Below are positions 1 through 8,526 of a stretch of DNA of 64,000 bases, piece after piece (the first letter of the stretch is position 1; every line of letters starts with the position of its first letter). The stretch spans positions 124,001-188,000 of the forward strand of contig JBLMZI010000003.1 of assembly GCA_050258755.1 (NCBI GenBank), given 5' to 3'. The position numbers and the translations under genes were made by a program. The DNA comes from JBLMZI01 sp050258755. Its GTDB lineage: Bacteria > Bacillota > Syntrophomonadia > Syntrophomonadales > DTU052. Below the pieces are notes generated by a model. The model had not been told where the DNA came from, made no database searches, and saw nothing but the letters and a program-made list of their open reading frames with translations.

Positions 1-708
1 CAGGTGTTTTTCGGCGACGGGACTTATTTCATGGTAAGTTCGGAGGTTGGCGGCAAATATGATTCATTGCTGAACAACATGACCGCCAATGCCGCTAAGA
101 TGGAGCAGACCTGTATTGAATACCGGTTCGACGTTTCTGAATCCGGCTCAATTTTCAGCAAGAATTATGCGATTCAAAATGTTAGCTATACGCTGATCAA
201 TATCGCTGAAGAACAGCTGGAAAACGGTGTTAAAGCAGTAACCGACGCAGTTGCCGAAGACGTTGCAAAAAAAGTTGCAGATACTTTCATCGACGGCAAG
301 TTCGCAAAGGCGGCGGGAACCAAAACGTTGGCAAAAACAATTGTGAAAAATGGGTTCAGGATTTATGGTGTTATAGTTGGTATTCGCGAAATTAATGCTT
401 GGGATAAGGAACTAACGGCGGCAACAAAAGAAGTAGCGTCCGGACGGCAAACCCTGCTGAACCTGTATTTAGTACCACGGGATAAGAACACCGGCCTTGA
501 TCTTATATACGAAGCATATTGCGATCCGGACAGCGCTTGTTTTGCACCGCCATCCCAGACATCGCTGGACAAGTTTGCAACTGCGGTAATGTCAACCGGC
601 AGCTTGGGTATGGGAACGAAGCATGATGCTGATATGGCATCCGCCCTCGGATTAATGAAAAAATATGTCAGCTCAACGGTGCAGTTGATAGTTAAACTCG
701 CCCTCTGA
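1..708 (+). CDS. Hypothetical protein, C-terminal part (5' end outside window)
   Basis: The reading frame is open from the first base and ends at a TGA at 706-708. A GTG at position 4 could be a start, but no ribosome site is visible, so the gene probably begins upstream of the window. The roughly 235 visible residues contain an Ala/Lys-rich helical stretch (about residues 75-110) and a short hydrophobic patch (FRIYGVIVG). No catalytic motif or known family was recognised. Base composition is more AT-rich than the following operon, which may mean a different origin. A perfect hairpin follows about 60 bp downstream. Confidence 0.6.
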   Translation, partial: QVFFGDGTYFMVSSEVGGKYDSLLNNMTANAAKMEQTCIEYRFDVSESGSIFSKNYAIQNVSYTLINIAEEQLENGVKAVTDAVAEDVAKKVADTFIDGKFAKAAGTKTLAKTIVKNGFRIYGVIVGIREINAWDKELTAATKEVASGRQTLLNLYLVPRDKNTGLDLIYEAYCDPDSACFAPPSQTSLDKFATAVMSTGSLGMGTKHDADMASALGLMKKYVSSTVQLIVKLAL

Positions 709-765
709 TCAACCGCCGGCAGAGAAAAGGTTATCTGGCAAAGAAGAAAAGCCTGAAAAGAAGTA

Positions 766-799
766 AGAGTCAAAGCCGCTACAATGCGGCTTTGACTCT
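766..799 (+). terminator. Perfect 14-bp hairpin after the first gene
   Basis: AGAGTCAAAGCCGC (766-779) is exactly complementary to 786-799, with the loop TACAAT. There is no U-run after the stem, only the TTT inside the 3' arm, so it may be a terminator or an RNA-stabilising hairpin. It separates the unknown gene from the polysaccharide operon. Confidence 0.5.
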
Positions 800-994
800 G
801 CTAATGGGGTTCGGGAAGTAATGTTCACCCGCCCATGCGTAATTCATACGAATTTATGATCATCCTCGGCTTGCCGACGGATTTTTCAGGCATTTACGGC
901 CCACCGACAGGATTTCGCTTAGAATGTGTCGAAACGGTTTTTCTGGTAAAGAGCGATCCTCATGGCAAAACCCACAGCATTATAGGAGTACCTG

Positions 995-2158
995 ATGAAA
1001 CAACGGTCGATCTGGCTGACGCTGATTCTATGCGCGGCAATTCTGGTTAATCCAGCCGTACCGAAAGCCCAGGCCGGCACTGATACACCGGCTGTATCCA
1101 CACCCGCAGCGGAAGCGGTGGGGAATTTGACGGCTACCTCAATCGGTAGTTCAATTTATGAAGTGACCCCGGCTCCCGAAACCGTATATCAAAAGCCCGT
1201 TGTTCCGGCGCCGCCAAGCGGTAATGCAACCAGTCCGGACCCGTTAGTCGTTAAGCCGGTTCCCAGGGTCAAAACAGCCCACAAGATTACCCGGAGCGGC
1301 TCCACGCTCATCTACGACAACCGTGCCATGGAAATCATCCAGTTCAGGACCGGGCCGGCCGGCTTTTACGCGAAGGTCATCAATCGGTTCGCTGCGGCGT
1401 GCGGCCCCGAGGTCAGGGTTTATTCGCTGCTGGCCCCAACCGCCTTTGAATTCCTGGACGATCCGGACTATCAGGGGCTGGCGGCACCGCAGAGAGATAC
1501 CATTGATTATGTGAACAGTTGTTTCGATCCCGGCGTCATCCCGATTGACGCTTATGGAAAGCTTGCCGCGCATCTGAACGAGTATGTCTTCTTCCGTTCC
1601 GATCACCACTGGACGGCGCTTGGGGCCTACTACGCGTACCAGGCTTTTATGGAAGCGAGAGGCGAAATACCGGTACCGCTCAGTAAATACCGCCCGGAAA
1701 AGATGAACGGCTACCTTGGCTATTTCTATTGGATAACGAAGAATACCCGGCTGGCGAAGACGCCGGATACCATTACCTATTATGCTCCGCTGGTTCCGGC
1801 CAAGATGGAAGTGAACACCGGCAAAGGGTGGCGGACGAATTCGATTATCAACCGGCAGTTTTCCGCGTCGCGCAGAAAGTACTGCGTATTCCTGGGCAGT
1901 GATTGGGCGCTGGCCAGGATCAAAACCGGCAATCCGAACGGAAAAAAAATCATGGTGGAAAAGGACTCGTTCGGCAATCCTTTTGCCATTTTTCTGATTC
2001 CGCATTACCAGGAAATCTACCTGGTCGATACGCGGCATTTCAAGGGAAACCTGCTTGATGTGGTCAAGCAGAACGGCATCCAGGAAGTCTTGTTCCTGCA
2101 CTATATGCTGATACCGGCCGCCAATGATATTCCGTGGGCGATCCACATCAGGTTCTAA
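995..2158 (+). CDS. Secreted DHHW-family (AlgJ/AlgX-like) protein
   Basis: 387 residues. It starts at ATG 995 after an AGGAG site. An N-terminal signal peptide (hydrophobic residues about 5-27, ending AKAQA) and a Pro/Ala-rich linker are followed by an SGNH-hydrolase-like domain with the DHHW signature at D203-W206 (SDHHWTALG). In alginate and cellulose acetylation systems such proteins act outside the membrane next to an MBOAT acyltransferase and move acetyl groups onto polysaccharide. The MBOAT gene follows 69 bp downstream, and a second DHHW protein lies beyond it; the two share long stretches such as EYVFFRSDHHWTALGAYYAY/EYVYFRTDHHWTALGAYYAY (seen by comparison) and probably arose by duplication. 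The acetyl-transfer role is inferred from family and context. Confidence 0.85.
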   Translation: MKQRSIWLTLILCAAILVNPAVPKAQAGTDTPAVSTPAAEAVGNLTATSIGSSIYEVTPAPETVYQKPVVPAPPSGNATSPDPLVVKPVPRVKTAHKITRSGSTLIYDNRAMEIIQFRTGPAGFYAKVINRFAAACGPEVRVYSLLAPTAFEFLDDPDYQGLAAPQRDTIDYVNSCFDPGVIPIDAYGKLAAHLNEYVFFRSDHHWTALGAYYAYQAFMEARGEIPVPLSKYRPEKMNGYLGYFYWITKNTRLAKTPDTITYYAPLVPAKMEVNTGKGWRTNSIINRQFSASRRKYCVFLGSDWALARIKTGNPNGKKIMVEKDSFGNPFAIFLIPHYQEIYLVDTRHFKGNLLDVVKQNGIQEVLFLHYMLIPAANDIPWAIHIRF

Positions 2159-2227
2159 AGCAGCCCTCCGGGGCCAGGATAATGTCGCACAGGCCGGTAT
2201 CGGCGGCCTTTTGGAATACTGTAAAGA

Positions 2228-3667
2228 ATGGATGTTGATGAACCGGTGGTCTTTTCCAGTCTTGTCTTCTTATATTTGTTTTTGCCCATTTGTCTTGTAC
2301 TGTACTATCTTCGCGACCAAATCGCCTACCGAAATACCGTACTGGTCATTGCCTCACTGATTTTCTATGCCTGGGGCGAACCGGTGTGGGTGATCCTGCT
2401 GATCTTTACCAGCCTGGTCGACTATTTCGGCGGCCTCCTGGTTGAACGCCACCGGGAAACCTGGCGGGGCAAGTTCTTTTTGACGCTAACCTTAATCCTG
2501 AATCTGGGAACCTTGTGTTTCTTCAAATACACCGGATTTCTGCTGCAGAACCTGAATCACTTCTTCTATGTCAACATTCCGTACAATGAATACGCGCTCC
2601 CGATCGGGATTTCATTCTATACCTTTCATACAGTCTCATATGTTGTCGATGTCTACCGGGGCGAGGTGGCTCCCCAAAAGTCCTTCTTTAAGCTTCTGCT
2701 TTATGTGTCATGTTTTCACCAGCTGGTTGCCGGTCCGATTATTCGTTACAAGGATGTGGCGGACCAGATCGAGCACCGGGTGTTTGCCTGGTCGGTGTTC
2801 AGCAGCGGCGTAACCCGCTTTGCGGTCGGCTTGGTCAAGAAAGTGGCCATTGCTAATACGGCTGGTGAAGTGGCCGACGCCCTGTTAAAAAGCGATCTGG
2901 CCAGCATGTCGGTGGGCGGCGCCTGGCTTGGCATCATCTTTTTTGCGATCCAGATCTACTTCGACTTTTCCGGTTATTCGGACATGGCCCTGGGCCTTGG
3001 CAGGATGTTTGGCATCAGGTACAAAGAGAATTTCAACTTTCCTTATATCTCACAGTCGGCAACTGAGTTCTGGCGGCGCTGGCACATCTCGCTCGGCACG
3101 TTTTTCCGCGATTATGTCTATATCCCATTGGGGGGTAACCGGAAGGCTATGTTCAGGAATTTGTTCATCGTCTGGTTCCTGACCGGATTGTGGCACGGCG
3201 CAAGCTGGAATTTCGTTACCTGGGGCCTGTTCTACGGGAGCCTCATTTCGATCGAAAAGCTTTTCCTGCTTGACTGGCTGCGCCGCCTGCCGGCCGCCTT
3301 CCGGCATTTTTACGGCATCGTCGTCTTTCTGGTCGGGTGGGTTATTTTCTACTACACGGACATGCATACCATTTCGGTGGTCCTCCAGACCATGTTCGGG
3401 CTGGCCGGAAAGCCCCTTGCTGACCCGAAATTCATGATTTACCTCAATAATTACGCGTACTTCCTGGTCATTGCCGCGCTCTGCAGTACGCCGCTGCTGC
3501 CGAGAATCGACACATGGGTAGCCCGGCGGCGGCTTGAGCTCGGCAAGGTGCAATTTCACCCGTATACGCTGCTGGTTCGGCCGGCGATCAACTTTGGTTT
3601 TCTCGCGCTTTCGACCATTTTGGCGGTCGGGAAAACCTATAATCCGTTTTTGTATTTTCGCTTTTGA
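2228..3667 (+). CDS. MBOAT O-acyltransferase (AlgI/DltB-like)
   Basis: 479 residues with about ten hydrophobic segments. Family hallmarks are visible: an N-terminal VVFSSLVFLYLFLP block, RRWHISLGTFFRDYVYIPLG (about residues 283-302), and the invariant histidine H323 in GLWHGASWNF. MBOAT proteins of this branch pass an acetyl group across the membrane to an extracytoplasmic acceptor, used for acetylation of alginate, cellulose or other exopolysaccharides. It lies between two DHHW genes, the arrangement expected of an acetylation module. Start choice is uncertain: ATG 2228 has only a weak ribosome site, and GTG 2246 would give the more usual family N-terminus (VVFSS). The stop overlaps the ribosome site region of the next gene. 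Confidence 0.9.
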   Translation: MDVDEPVVFSSLVFLYLFLPICLVLYYLRDQIAYRNTVLVIASLIFYAWGEPVWVILLIFTSLVDYFGGLLVERHRETWRGKFFLTLTLILNLGTLCFFKYTGFLLQNLNHFFYVNIPYNEYALPIGISFYTFHTVSYVVDVYRGEVAPQKSFFKLLLYVSCFHQLVAGPIIRYKDVADQIEHRVFAWSVFSSGVTRFAVGLVKKVAIANTAGEVADALLKSDLASMSVGGAWLGIIFFAIQIYFDFSGYSDMALGLGRMFGIRYKENFNFPYISQSATEFWRRWHISLGTFFRDYVYIPLGGNRKAMFRNLFIVWFLTGLWHGASWNFVTWGLFYGSLISIEKLFLLDWLRRLPAAFRHFYGIVVFLVGWVIFYYTDMHTISVVLQTMFGLAGKPLADPKFMIYLNNYAYFLVIAALCSTPLLPRIDTWVARRRLELGKVQFHPYTLLVRPAINFGFLALSTILAVGKTYNPFLYFRF

Positions 3668-3681
3668 GGGATGAGGGAACA

Positions 3682-4905
3682 ATGAAAGCAAAAGCCGTCA
3701 AGTTGAATTCAGGACTGTTTATCGGCATGATCATTTTACTCACGCTGATGAACCTTATGAATCCGCAGCAAATCAAGGTTTCCCGGGTAGAAAACCGGAT
3801 CCTGCAGCCTAAACCCGCTTTTAGCCTGGAAGCGTTGTTCAGCGGGCGGTACTTTATGGATTACCAGAATTACTTCGCGGACGCGTTTATTGGCCGCGAA
3901 CAGCTGGTACGGATCAGCACCGCGGTCAAGCAGTTGACCGGGCCGGGGAAAATGAACGGCGTTACCCTGGTCAGCACCGGCGGCGGGGTGGTTCAAAACC
4001 AGGCCGGCGAAGCGAAGAACGCCCAAACGGGCGGCCGGGTGGAGAACAACATTCTGATTTTGGGTGACCGGGCCCTGGACGTGCATCACTTTTCGGAGCC
4101 GGCGGCTGCGGCTTATGCGGCTAATCTGAACGATTTCAGCCAGCTGGCCGGGAGCGGCGTGCGTGTCTTCAGCCTGATCGCGCCAACCCAGATCGAATTT
4201 CACGAGGCGGGCGGGTATCAGGATCTGAGCAGTTCCCAGCTTAAAACCATACAGTTTATCAACCGCAAGCTGAATCCGGAAATCATTCCGGTCGACGCCT
4301 ACAGCGCTTTGAAAGCGCACCGGAACGAATACGTTTATTTCCGGACCGACCATCACTGGACCGCGTTGGGTGCGTATTACGCATATTCGGCGTTTATCGA
4401 GCAAGCGGGGGAGAAGCCGGTCCCGCTGAGACGGTACAAGCGCGGAAAAGCGGAAGGCTTTCTGGGCAGCCTGTACAAGCAGACCCTTAACGCGCAGTTG
4501 AAATCGCATCCGGATACGCTTATCTACTACAAGCCTTTCACCAAATACCGGTTTGATGTTTATTACAAGGAAGGGCGGGTCCAGGGCCGGGTGATTCACG
4601 CCGGTTTCATCGGAACCGACCGTAAGTACGGGATATTCCTTGGCGGTGACCAGCCGTGGGCCCGGATCAGAACCAACAATCCGAACGGACGGCGCATTCT
4701 GGTTGTGAAGGACTCGTACGCCAATGCGTTCATCCCGTTTCTGCTGCCGCATTATCAGGAGATCTACATGGTCGACTCACGGTCGTTTAAAGGGAAGCTT
4801 ACCGATATGGTTAAGACGAACCGAATTCAGGATGTTCTCTTTCTCAACTATGTGCTGGTGACCGAAAATCCCGGCTGGATAAACCAGATTCGCCAGTCAT
4901 TCTAG
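3682..4905 (+). CDS. Second DHHW-family (AlgJ/AlgX-like) protein
   Basis: 407 residues from ATG 3682, behind GAGGG at 3673-3677; an upstream TTG (3664) is open but lacks a site. Residues about 11-25 form a membrane anchor or uncleaved signal. The DHHW motif is at D223-W226. The C-terminal region (KYGIFLGGDQPWARIRTNNP and KDSYANAF) resembles the matching part of the first DHHW protein, including the conserved Asp-Ser of the KDS motif. It starts 14 bp after the MBOAT stop, so translation is probably coupled. The inferred role is acetyl transfer with the MBOAT protein on the outer face of the membrane. Confidence 0.85.
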   Translation: MKAKAVKLNSGLFIGMIILLTLMNLMNPQQIKVSRVENRILQPKPAFSLEALFSGRYFMDYQNYFADAFIGREQLVRISTAVKQLTGPGKMNGVTLVSTGGGVVQNQAGEAKNAQTGGRVENNILILGDRALDVHHFSEPAAAAYAANLNDFSQLAGSGVRVFSLIAPTQIEFHEAGGYQDLSSSQLKTIQFINRKLNPEIIPVDAYSALKAHRNEYVYFRTDHHWTALGAYYAYSAFIEQAGEKPVPLRRYKRGKAEGFLGSLYKQTLNAQLKSHPDTLIYYKPFTKYRFDVYYKEGRVQGRVIHAGFIGTDRKYGIFLGGDQPWARIRTNNPNGRRILVVKDSYANAFIPFLLPHYQEIYMVDSRSFKGKLTDMVKTNRIQDVLFLNYVLVTENPGWINQIRQSF

Positions 4906-4953
4906 GATCAGGCCAAAGGAAGACATTCGGAAAAAAAGGGGGGCGTCCGAAAG

Positions 4954-6528
4954 ATGAAACGCATAGCGGCAGGCGCGGGTGTCCTCGCAGCTCTTATTCT
5001 GCTCGGTTATCTATTGTGGCCGATGATGACGCTGATGAACAAGCCTAACCGGCATTTCTTTTACTATCAAGGCATGGTCATCGATGTCCCCGGCGGAATG
5101 ACCGTGGATGAAAGCCTTGCCAACGCATTTGTCCGGTTCTCGAAGCCGGATTTGGATATCAAGATTTCCAAGGAACGGGTCCCGATATCAGAGTCCGATA
5201 CCGGCGAATACGTCGAGCATTATCTGTACAAGTATTTGCTGGACCCTGAATACCGGTCGCTGAACCGGATCACGTTGGCCAGTCGGGAAAGAACTGAAAT
5301 CGCCGGTTATCCGGCGCGGGTGTTCATTTACCAGCGGGCCGCCGCTCCCGGCAGCAAGATCCGGCAGAACGAATACTATCACGCGATCATTCAAACCGGG
5401 ATAAAAGAGTTTTACTGCGTATTCTGCCGGTCTGGCGATATCGATAGCCAGATTCCGGCGATTCAATCCCTGCTGGCTTCCTTTCAGCGGGTGCGGATAC
5501 CTATAGTCGGCCGCCCCGGCGGTTCTGATTTCAAACCTGAACCGCCCGTATGGAATGACGAAACACAGGCCTTTTACAGCAAGATGAAACAATCCAGGCA
5601 GATCATGTGGGGGCTATTCTACCCGCATTCGATTACCCGGGACTATTCCCGTTTCGAGAAGATTGAAAAGGAACTGGACTACACCTTTCCGCTTACCCTG
5701 CACTACTTGTATCTGGGTGAGCCGTTTCCGACCGAGGGCATGAACAATGCCTACCGGCACGGACAAACGGTCGAATTGACCATGCAGGTCATGTACAATG
5801 TGCAGCCCGGGAACACGGACCGGAGAAAGCACAATGTGAATTTTGAGGTCATGGACGGGCAGTATGATCCGATTTTGCACCAGTTCGCCCGGGATTTAAA
5901 GGCGTTCGGACACCCGGTTATTTTTCGATTGAACAACGAAATGAATACGACCTGGACCCCTTTTTCAGGCATTGCGCTCATGTGCGACCCGGATCTGAAC
6001 ATTGCCGTCTGGCGGCATATCGCGGACATCTTTCGGGAGGAGGGTGTTCAGAACGCGATCTGGGTTTTCAATCCAAATGACCGAAACTACCCGCCGATGA
6101 ACTGGAACCGTCATTTCGCGTATTATCCGGGGAATCGGTACGTACAGCTGGTAGGCCTGACCGGGTACAACACCGGGAATTATTATGAGAAAACCACGGG
6201 CGAAAAATGGCGCAGTTTTTCCGAAATCTACGATACGATAAACCGGGAATACAGCCATTATTACACGGCGTTTCCCTGGATTATCACCGAGTTTGCCTCC
6301 AGTTCGGTTGGCGGGGACAAAGCGGAGTGGATTCGGGACATGTTTGAGCATGTGAATGATTACCCCAACCTGAAAGCCGCGATCTGGTGGAGTTACACCG
6401 ATTTCGACGTTCGGCCCGGCCGAGGGGAAATTCCGGCCCGGCGTTACTGGCTGGATGAGAAGCCGGAGTATCTTAAAGCCTTCAAGGAAGGGCTTGACCG
6501 GCAGCGCGCTGAGGCGGGCGGTAAATAG
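4954..6528 (+). CDS. Membrane-anchored GH26-like glycoside hydrolase
   Basis: 524 residues from ATG 4954, after a purine-rich GGGGGGCG site. Residues about 5-25 form an N-terminal membrane anchor. An unassigned domain (about 40-180) precedes a (beta/alpha)8-type hydrolase region. Two acidic residues match the GH26 mannanase pattern: E329 in FRLNNEMN (acid/base) and E446 in WIITEFASS (nucleophile). It is the last gene of the acetylation operon and is followed by a terminator, so the likely substrate is the same extracellular polysaccharide, as a trimming or release enzyme. Substrate and linkage cannot be read from sequence. Confidence 0.75.
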   Translation: MKRIAAGAGVLAALILLGYLLWPMMTLMNKPNRHFFYYQGMVIDVPGGMTVDESLANAFVRFSKPDLDIKISKERVPISESDTGEYVEHYLYKYLLDPEYRSLNRITLASRERTEIAGYPARVFIYQRAAAPGSKIRQNEYYHAIIQTGIKEFYCVFCRSGDIDSQIPAIQSLLASFQRVRIPIVGRPGGSDFKPEPPVWNDETQAFYSKMKQSRQIMWGLFYPHSITRDYSRFEKIEKELDYTFPLTLHYLYLGEPFPTEGMNNAYRHGQTVELTMQVMYNVQPGNTDRRKHNVNFEVMDGQYDPILHQFARDLKAFGHPVIFRLNNEMNTTWTPFSGIALMCDPDLNIAVWRHIADIFREEGVQNAIWVFNPNDRNYPPMNWNRHFAYYPGNRYVQLVGLTGYNTGNYYEKTTGEKWRSFSEIYDTINREYSHYYTAFPWIITEFASSSVGGDKAEWIRDMFEHVNDYPNLKAAIWWSYTDFDVRPGRGEIPARRYWLDEKPEYLKAFKEGLDRQRAEAGGK

Positions 6529-6550
6529 GCTTTGTCATAAACGGTACAAG

Positions 6551-6596
6551 CACCCCTTTTCGAACTGACTCCAGTTAAAAAGGGGTGTTTTCTTTT
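6551..6596 (+). terminator. Rho-independent terminator of the polysaccharide operon
   Basis: The stem CACCCCTTTT (6551-6560) pairs with 6578-6587. An inner AACTG/CAGTT stem sits inside it, and TTTTCTTTT follows. The rest of the roughly 300-bp gap to the next gene (6597-6830) holds no recognised element. Confidence 0.85.
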
Positions 6597-6830
6597 GCTG
6601 AAATTGAATTGGGAATGCCGGTGATCCGCTTCTGGCAATTCATGGTTTGTCCGGGAAAATGGGTGAAAAAGAACGTCAGAGGGCAGGTGGCGATGGCCAG
6701 AAATTACCACTAATGGCATGGTTTCGACGATTCGACAATAGAACAAACGCCAGCCGTTTTTGTTCCTTCCGCAGGGGGTGAGTTTTTTGGAGGGTACGCA
6801 TGCGCTTGATCGAAAGCAGGAGGACGATAA

Positions 6831-8429
6831 ATGAGAAAATATCGCAGTTTATTGGTCGCAGCACTCTTTGTGTCGTTGCTTGTCGGTGTTCAGGCGCCGC
6901 CGGGCATGGCCCTCAATTCGCCCGAATGGTACGTTCAAAATTACCAGAATGCCTATCCCCAGTATTCTCAATACGAACTTCCGGCCGTCGAGGCATTTAA
7001 GGCCAGTTATGACGGCAGTCAGGCCCAGGCCATCGTCGGGCGGGCGATGTGGTACATGCAGCATGGCTATATGGTGTACGGGAACCTCGGATACAAGAAT
7101 GGGACAATCGATTGTTCCAATTTCACATCGCTGGTTTACCGTGATTTCGGCTATGCTGTGACGACCTACGCGGCCCGCTATGGCACGGTCGGCACCAAAG
7201 TGCCGGGCGTTTATTCTCAACTGCAGCCGGGCAGCACCAGCAAGTATATGCTGGTCGGTGCCGAGAACCTGAAACCGGGGGACTTCTTTACGTTTTGGGA
7301 TGTGAATTCGTCGGGCGTCCGATACATCTCGCATGTTGCGATGTATGCCGGGATGATTAACGGAAAGCCCTGGATTATCCAGACCATCTCCGGCCGCCCG
7401 ACCGCGATTGGAATGACCTACAGTTTCACTTACTGGTACGGCCAGCATTTTGTTGAGGCCAGACGGATTCTGCCGGATTCGGCTTACACGCCGGGAACCC
7501 AGATCACGCTTCCGAAACCGGTGATTCCGGCCAGCCATATCCTGCCGCCGCAGAATCCGGTGATCATGCCGGACCAATTGGTGAACGGTTTCGGCACCGA
7601 GCCCAAGCCGGTTGTTCCGGTGCCAACGCCTGATCCGGGAACCACAACCGATCCTGGGACCACAACCGATCCGGGAACCGTGACTGATCCTGGGACCACG
7701 ACCGACCCGGGAACCGTGATCGATCCTGGAACGACGACTGACCCGGGAACCACGAATCCCTATGTGAAGGCCTATCAGGAGGCGTATCCGGCATACCAGG
7801 CCTATGAGCTGCCGGCGGTCGCAGCGCTGCGGTCCAGCTATGAAGCCAGCCAGGCGCAGGCGGTTGTCGGGCGGGCTTTGTGGTACATGCAGCATGGATA
7901 CATGGTGGCCGGAGTCGGTTCGTACGGAACCAGCGGCGTGATGTACAATGCCAATTTCCCGTATCTGGTATTCCGGGATTTCGGCTATACGCTGACACCT
8001 TATCTGAATAAGTATCAGACCCTGGGCACCAAAGTGGACGGGGTGGGTTCGGCCAACCAGCCGGGCAGCACGACCAAATACATGCTGACCGGAACCGAGC
8101 GGCTGAGGCCGGGAGACCTGATGCTGTTCTGGGATCTCAATTCATCAGGGCAAAGGTATGTAACTCAGGTGGCGATTTTCGCCGGGATGATTAACGGGTC
8201 GCCCTGGGTGGTTAGTACCCTCAAAGGCCGCCCGACCGCGGTTGGAATGGTTGGGAGCTGGAACTACTGGTACGGGCAGCACTTCCTGGAGGCCAGACGG
8301 CTTCTGCCGGAATCGGCCTATACGCCGGGGACCCAGACCACCCTGCCCAATCCGGTGATCCCGACGAGCTATCCGCTGCCGCCGCAGAATCCAGTCATCA
8401 TGCCTTCTGCGCTGGCGGCCGGATTCTAG
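6831..8429 (+). CDS. Secreted protein with two NlpC/P60-like domains, second one degenerate
   Basis: 532 residues from ATG 6831, after an AGGAGG site. A signal peptide ends near PGMA (residue 27). Two homologous domains of about 190 residues (about 30-245 and 305-525) are joined by a TDPGT-repeat linker. Domain 1 has the NlpC/P60 pattern with C95 in IDCSNF and H168 in ISHVAMYAG, expected for a cell-wall endopeptidase or amidase. In domain 2 the aligned positions are N373 (for Cys) and Q446 (for His), and D94 becomes Y372, so the nucleophile and base are gone. Both copies keep the surrounding sequence (YWYGQHF.EARR.LP.SAYTPGTQ). The second domain may bind wall material or act as a structural partner. 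Exact substrate is unknown. Confidence 0.8.
   Translation: MRKYRSLLVAALFVSLLVGVQAPPGMALNSPEWYVQNYQNAYPQYSQYELPAVEAFKASYDGSQAQAIVGRAMWYMQHGYMVYGNLGYKNGTIDCSNFTSLVYRDFGYAVTTYAARYGTVGTKVPGVYSQLQPGSTSKYMLVGAENLKPGDFFTFWDVNSSGVRYISHVAMYAGMINGKPWIIQTISGRPTAIGMTYSFTYWYGQHFVEARRILPDSAYTPGTQITLPKPVIPASHILPPQNPVIMPDQLVNGFGTEPKPVVPVPTPDPGTTTDPGTTTDPGTVTDPGTTTDPGTVIDPGTTTDPGTTNPYVKAYQEAYPAYQAYELPAVAALRSSYEASQAQAVVGRALWYMQHGYMVAGVGSYGTSGVMYNANFPYLVFRDFGYTLTPYLNKYQTLGTKVDGVGSANQPGSTTKYMLTGTERLRPGDLMLFWDLNSSGQRYVTQVAIFAGMINGSPWVVSTLKGRPTAVGMVGSWNYWYGQHFLEARRLLPESAYTPGTQTTLPNPVIPTSYPLPPQNPVIMPSALAAGF
7632..7757 (+). repeat. Tandem TDPGT linker repeat
   Basis: An imperfect 18-base repeat (GAT CC(T/G) GG(A/G) AC(C/G) ...) runs seven times and encodes DPGTTT/DPGTVT units. 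It links the two NlpC/P60-like domains. Such Thr/Pro-rich spacers are common in wall-associated proteins and can change length by slippage. Confidence 0.85.
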
Positions 8430-8473
8430 ACGCACAGTTCGCGATCAGGGAGATCTTGCGGGACCACAAGGAA

Positions 8474-8510
8474 AAGGCGGGCGCTTTAACGGCGCCCGCC
8501 TTGCTTTGTT
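8474..8510 (+). terminator. Terminator between convergent genes
   Basis: AAGGCGGGCGC (8474-8484) pairs exactly with 8492-8502, followed by TTGCTTTGTT. It lies between the NlpC/P60-like gene and the oppositely oriented patatin gene and could serve both. Confidence 0.8.
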
Positions 8511-8526
8511 ACCGGGTCAGGAGATT

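Noticed and set aside
835..1050. 71-codon frame starting before the first DHHW gene
   Set aside because: It overlaps the start of the DHHW gene in another frame, and its product has no features.
1244..2146. 300-codon open frame on the minus strand inside the first DHHW gene
   Set aside because: Shadow frame of a GC-rich gene; no ribosome site and a low-complexity Arg-rich product.
6600..6830. Possible c-di-AMP (ydaO) riboswitch before the NlpC/P60-like gene
   Set aside because: Such switches often precede wall hydrolases in Bacillota, but the conserved blocks of the motif are not present.
7484..7753. Minus-strand frame VVVPGSVTVPGS across the linker repeat
   Set aside because: Direct consequence of the TDPGT coding repeat on the other strand.
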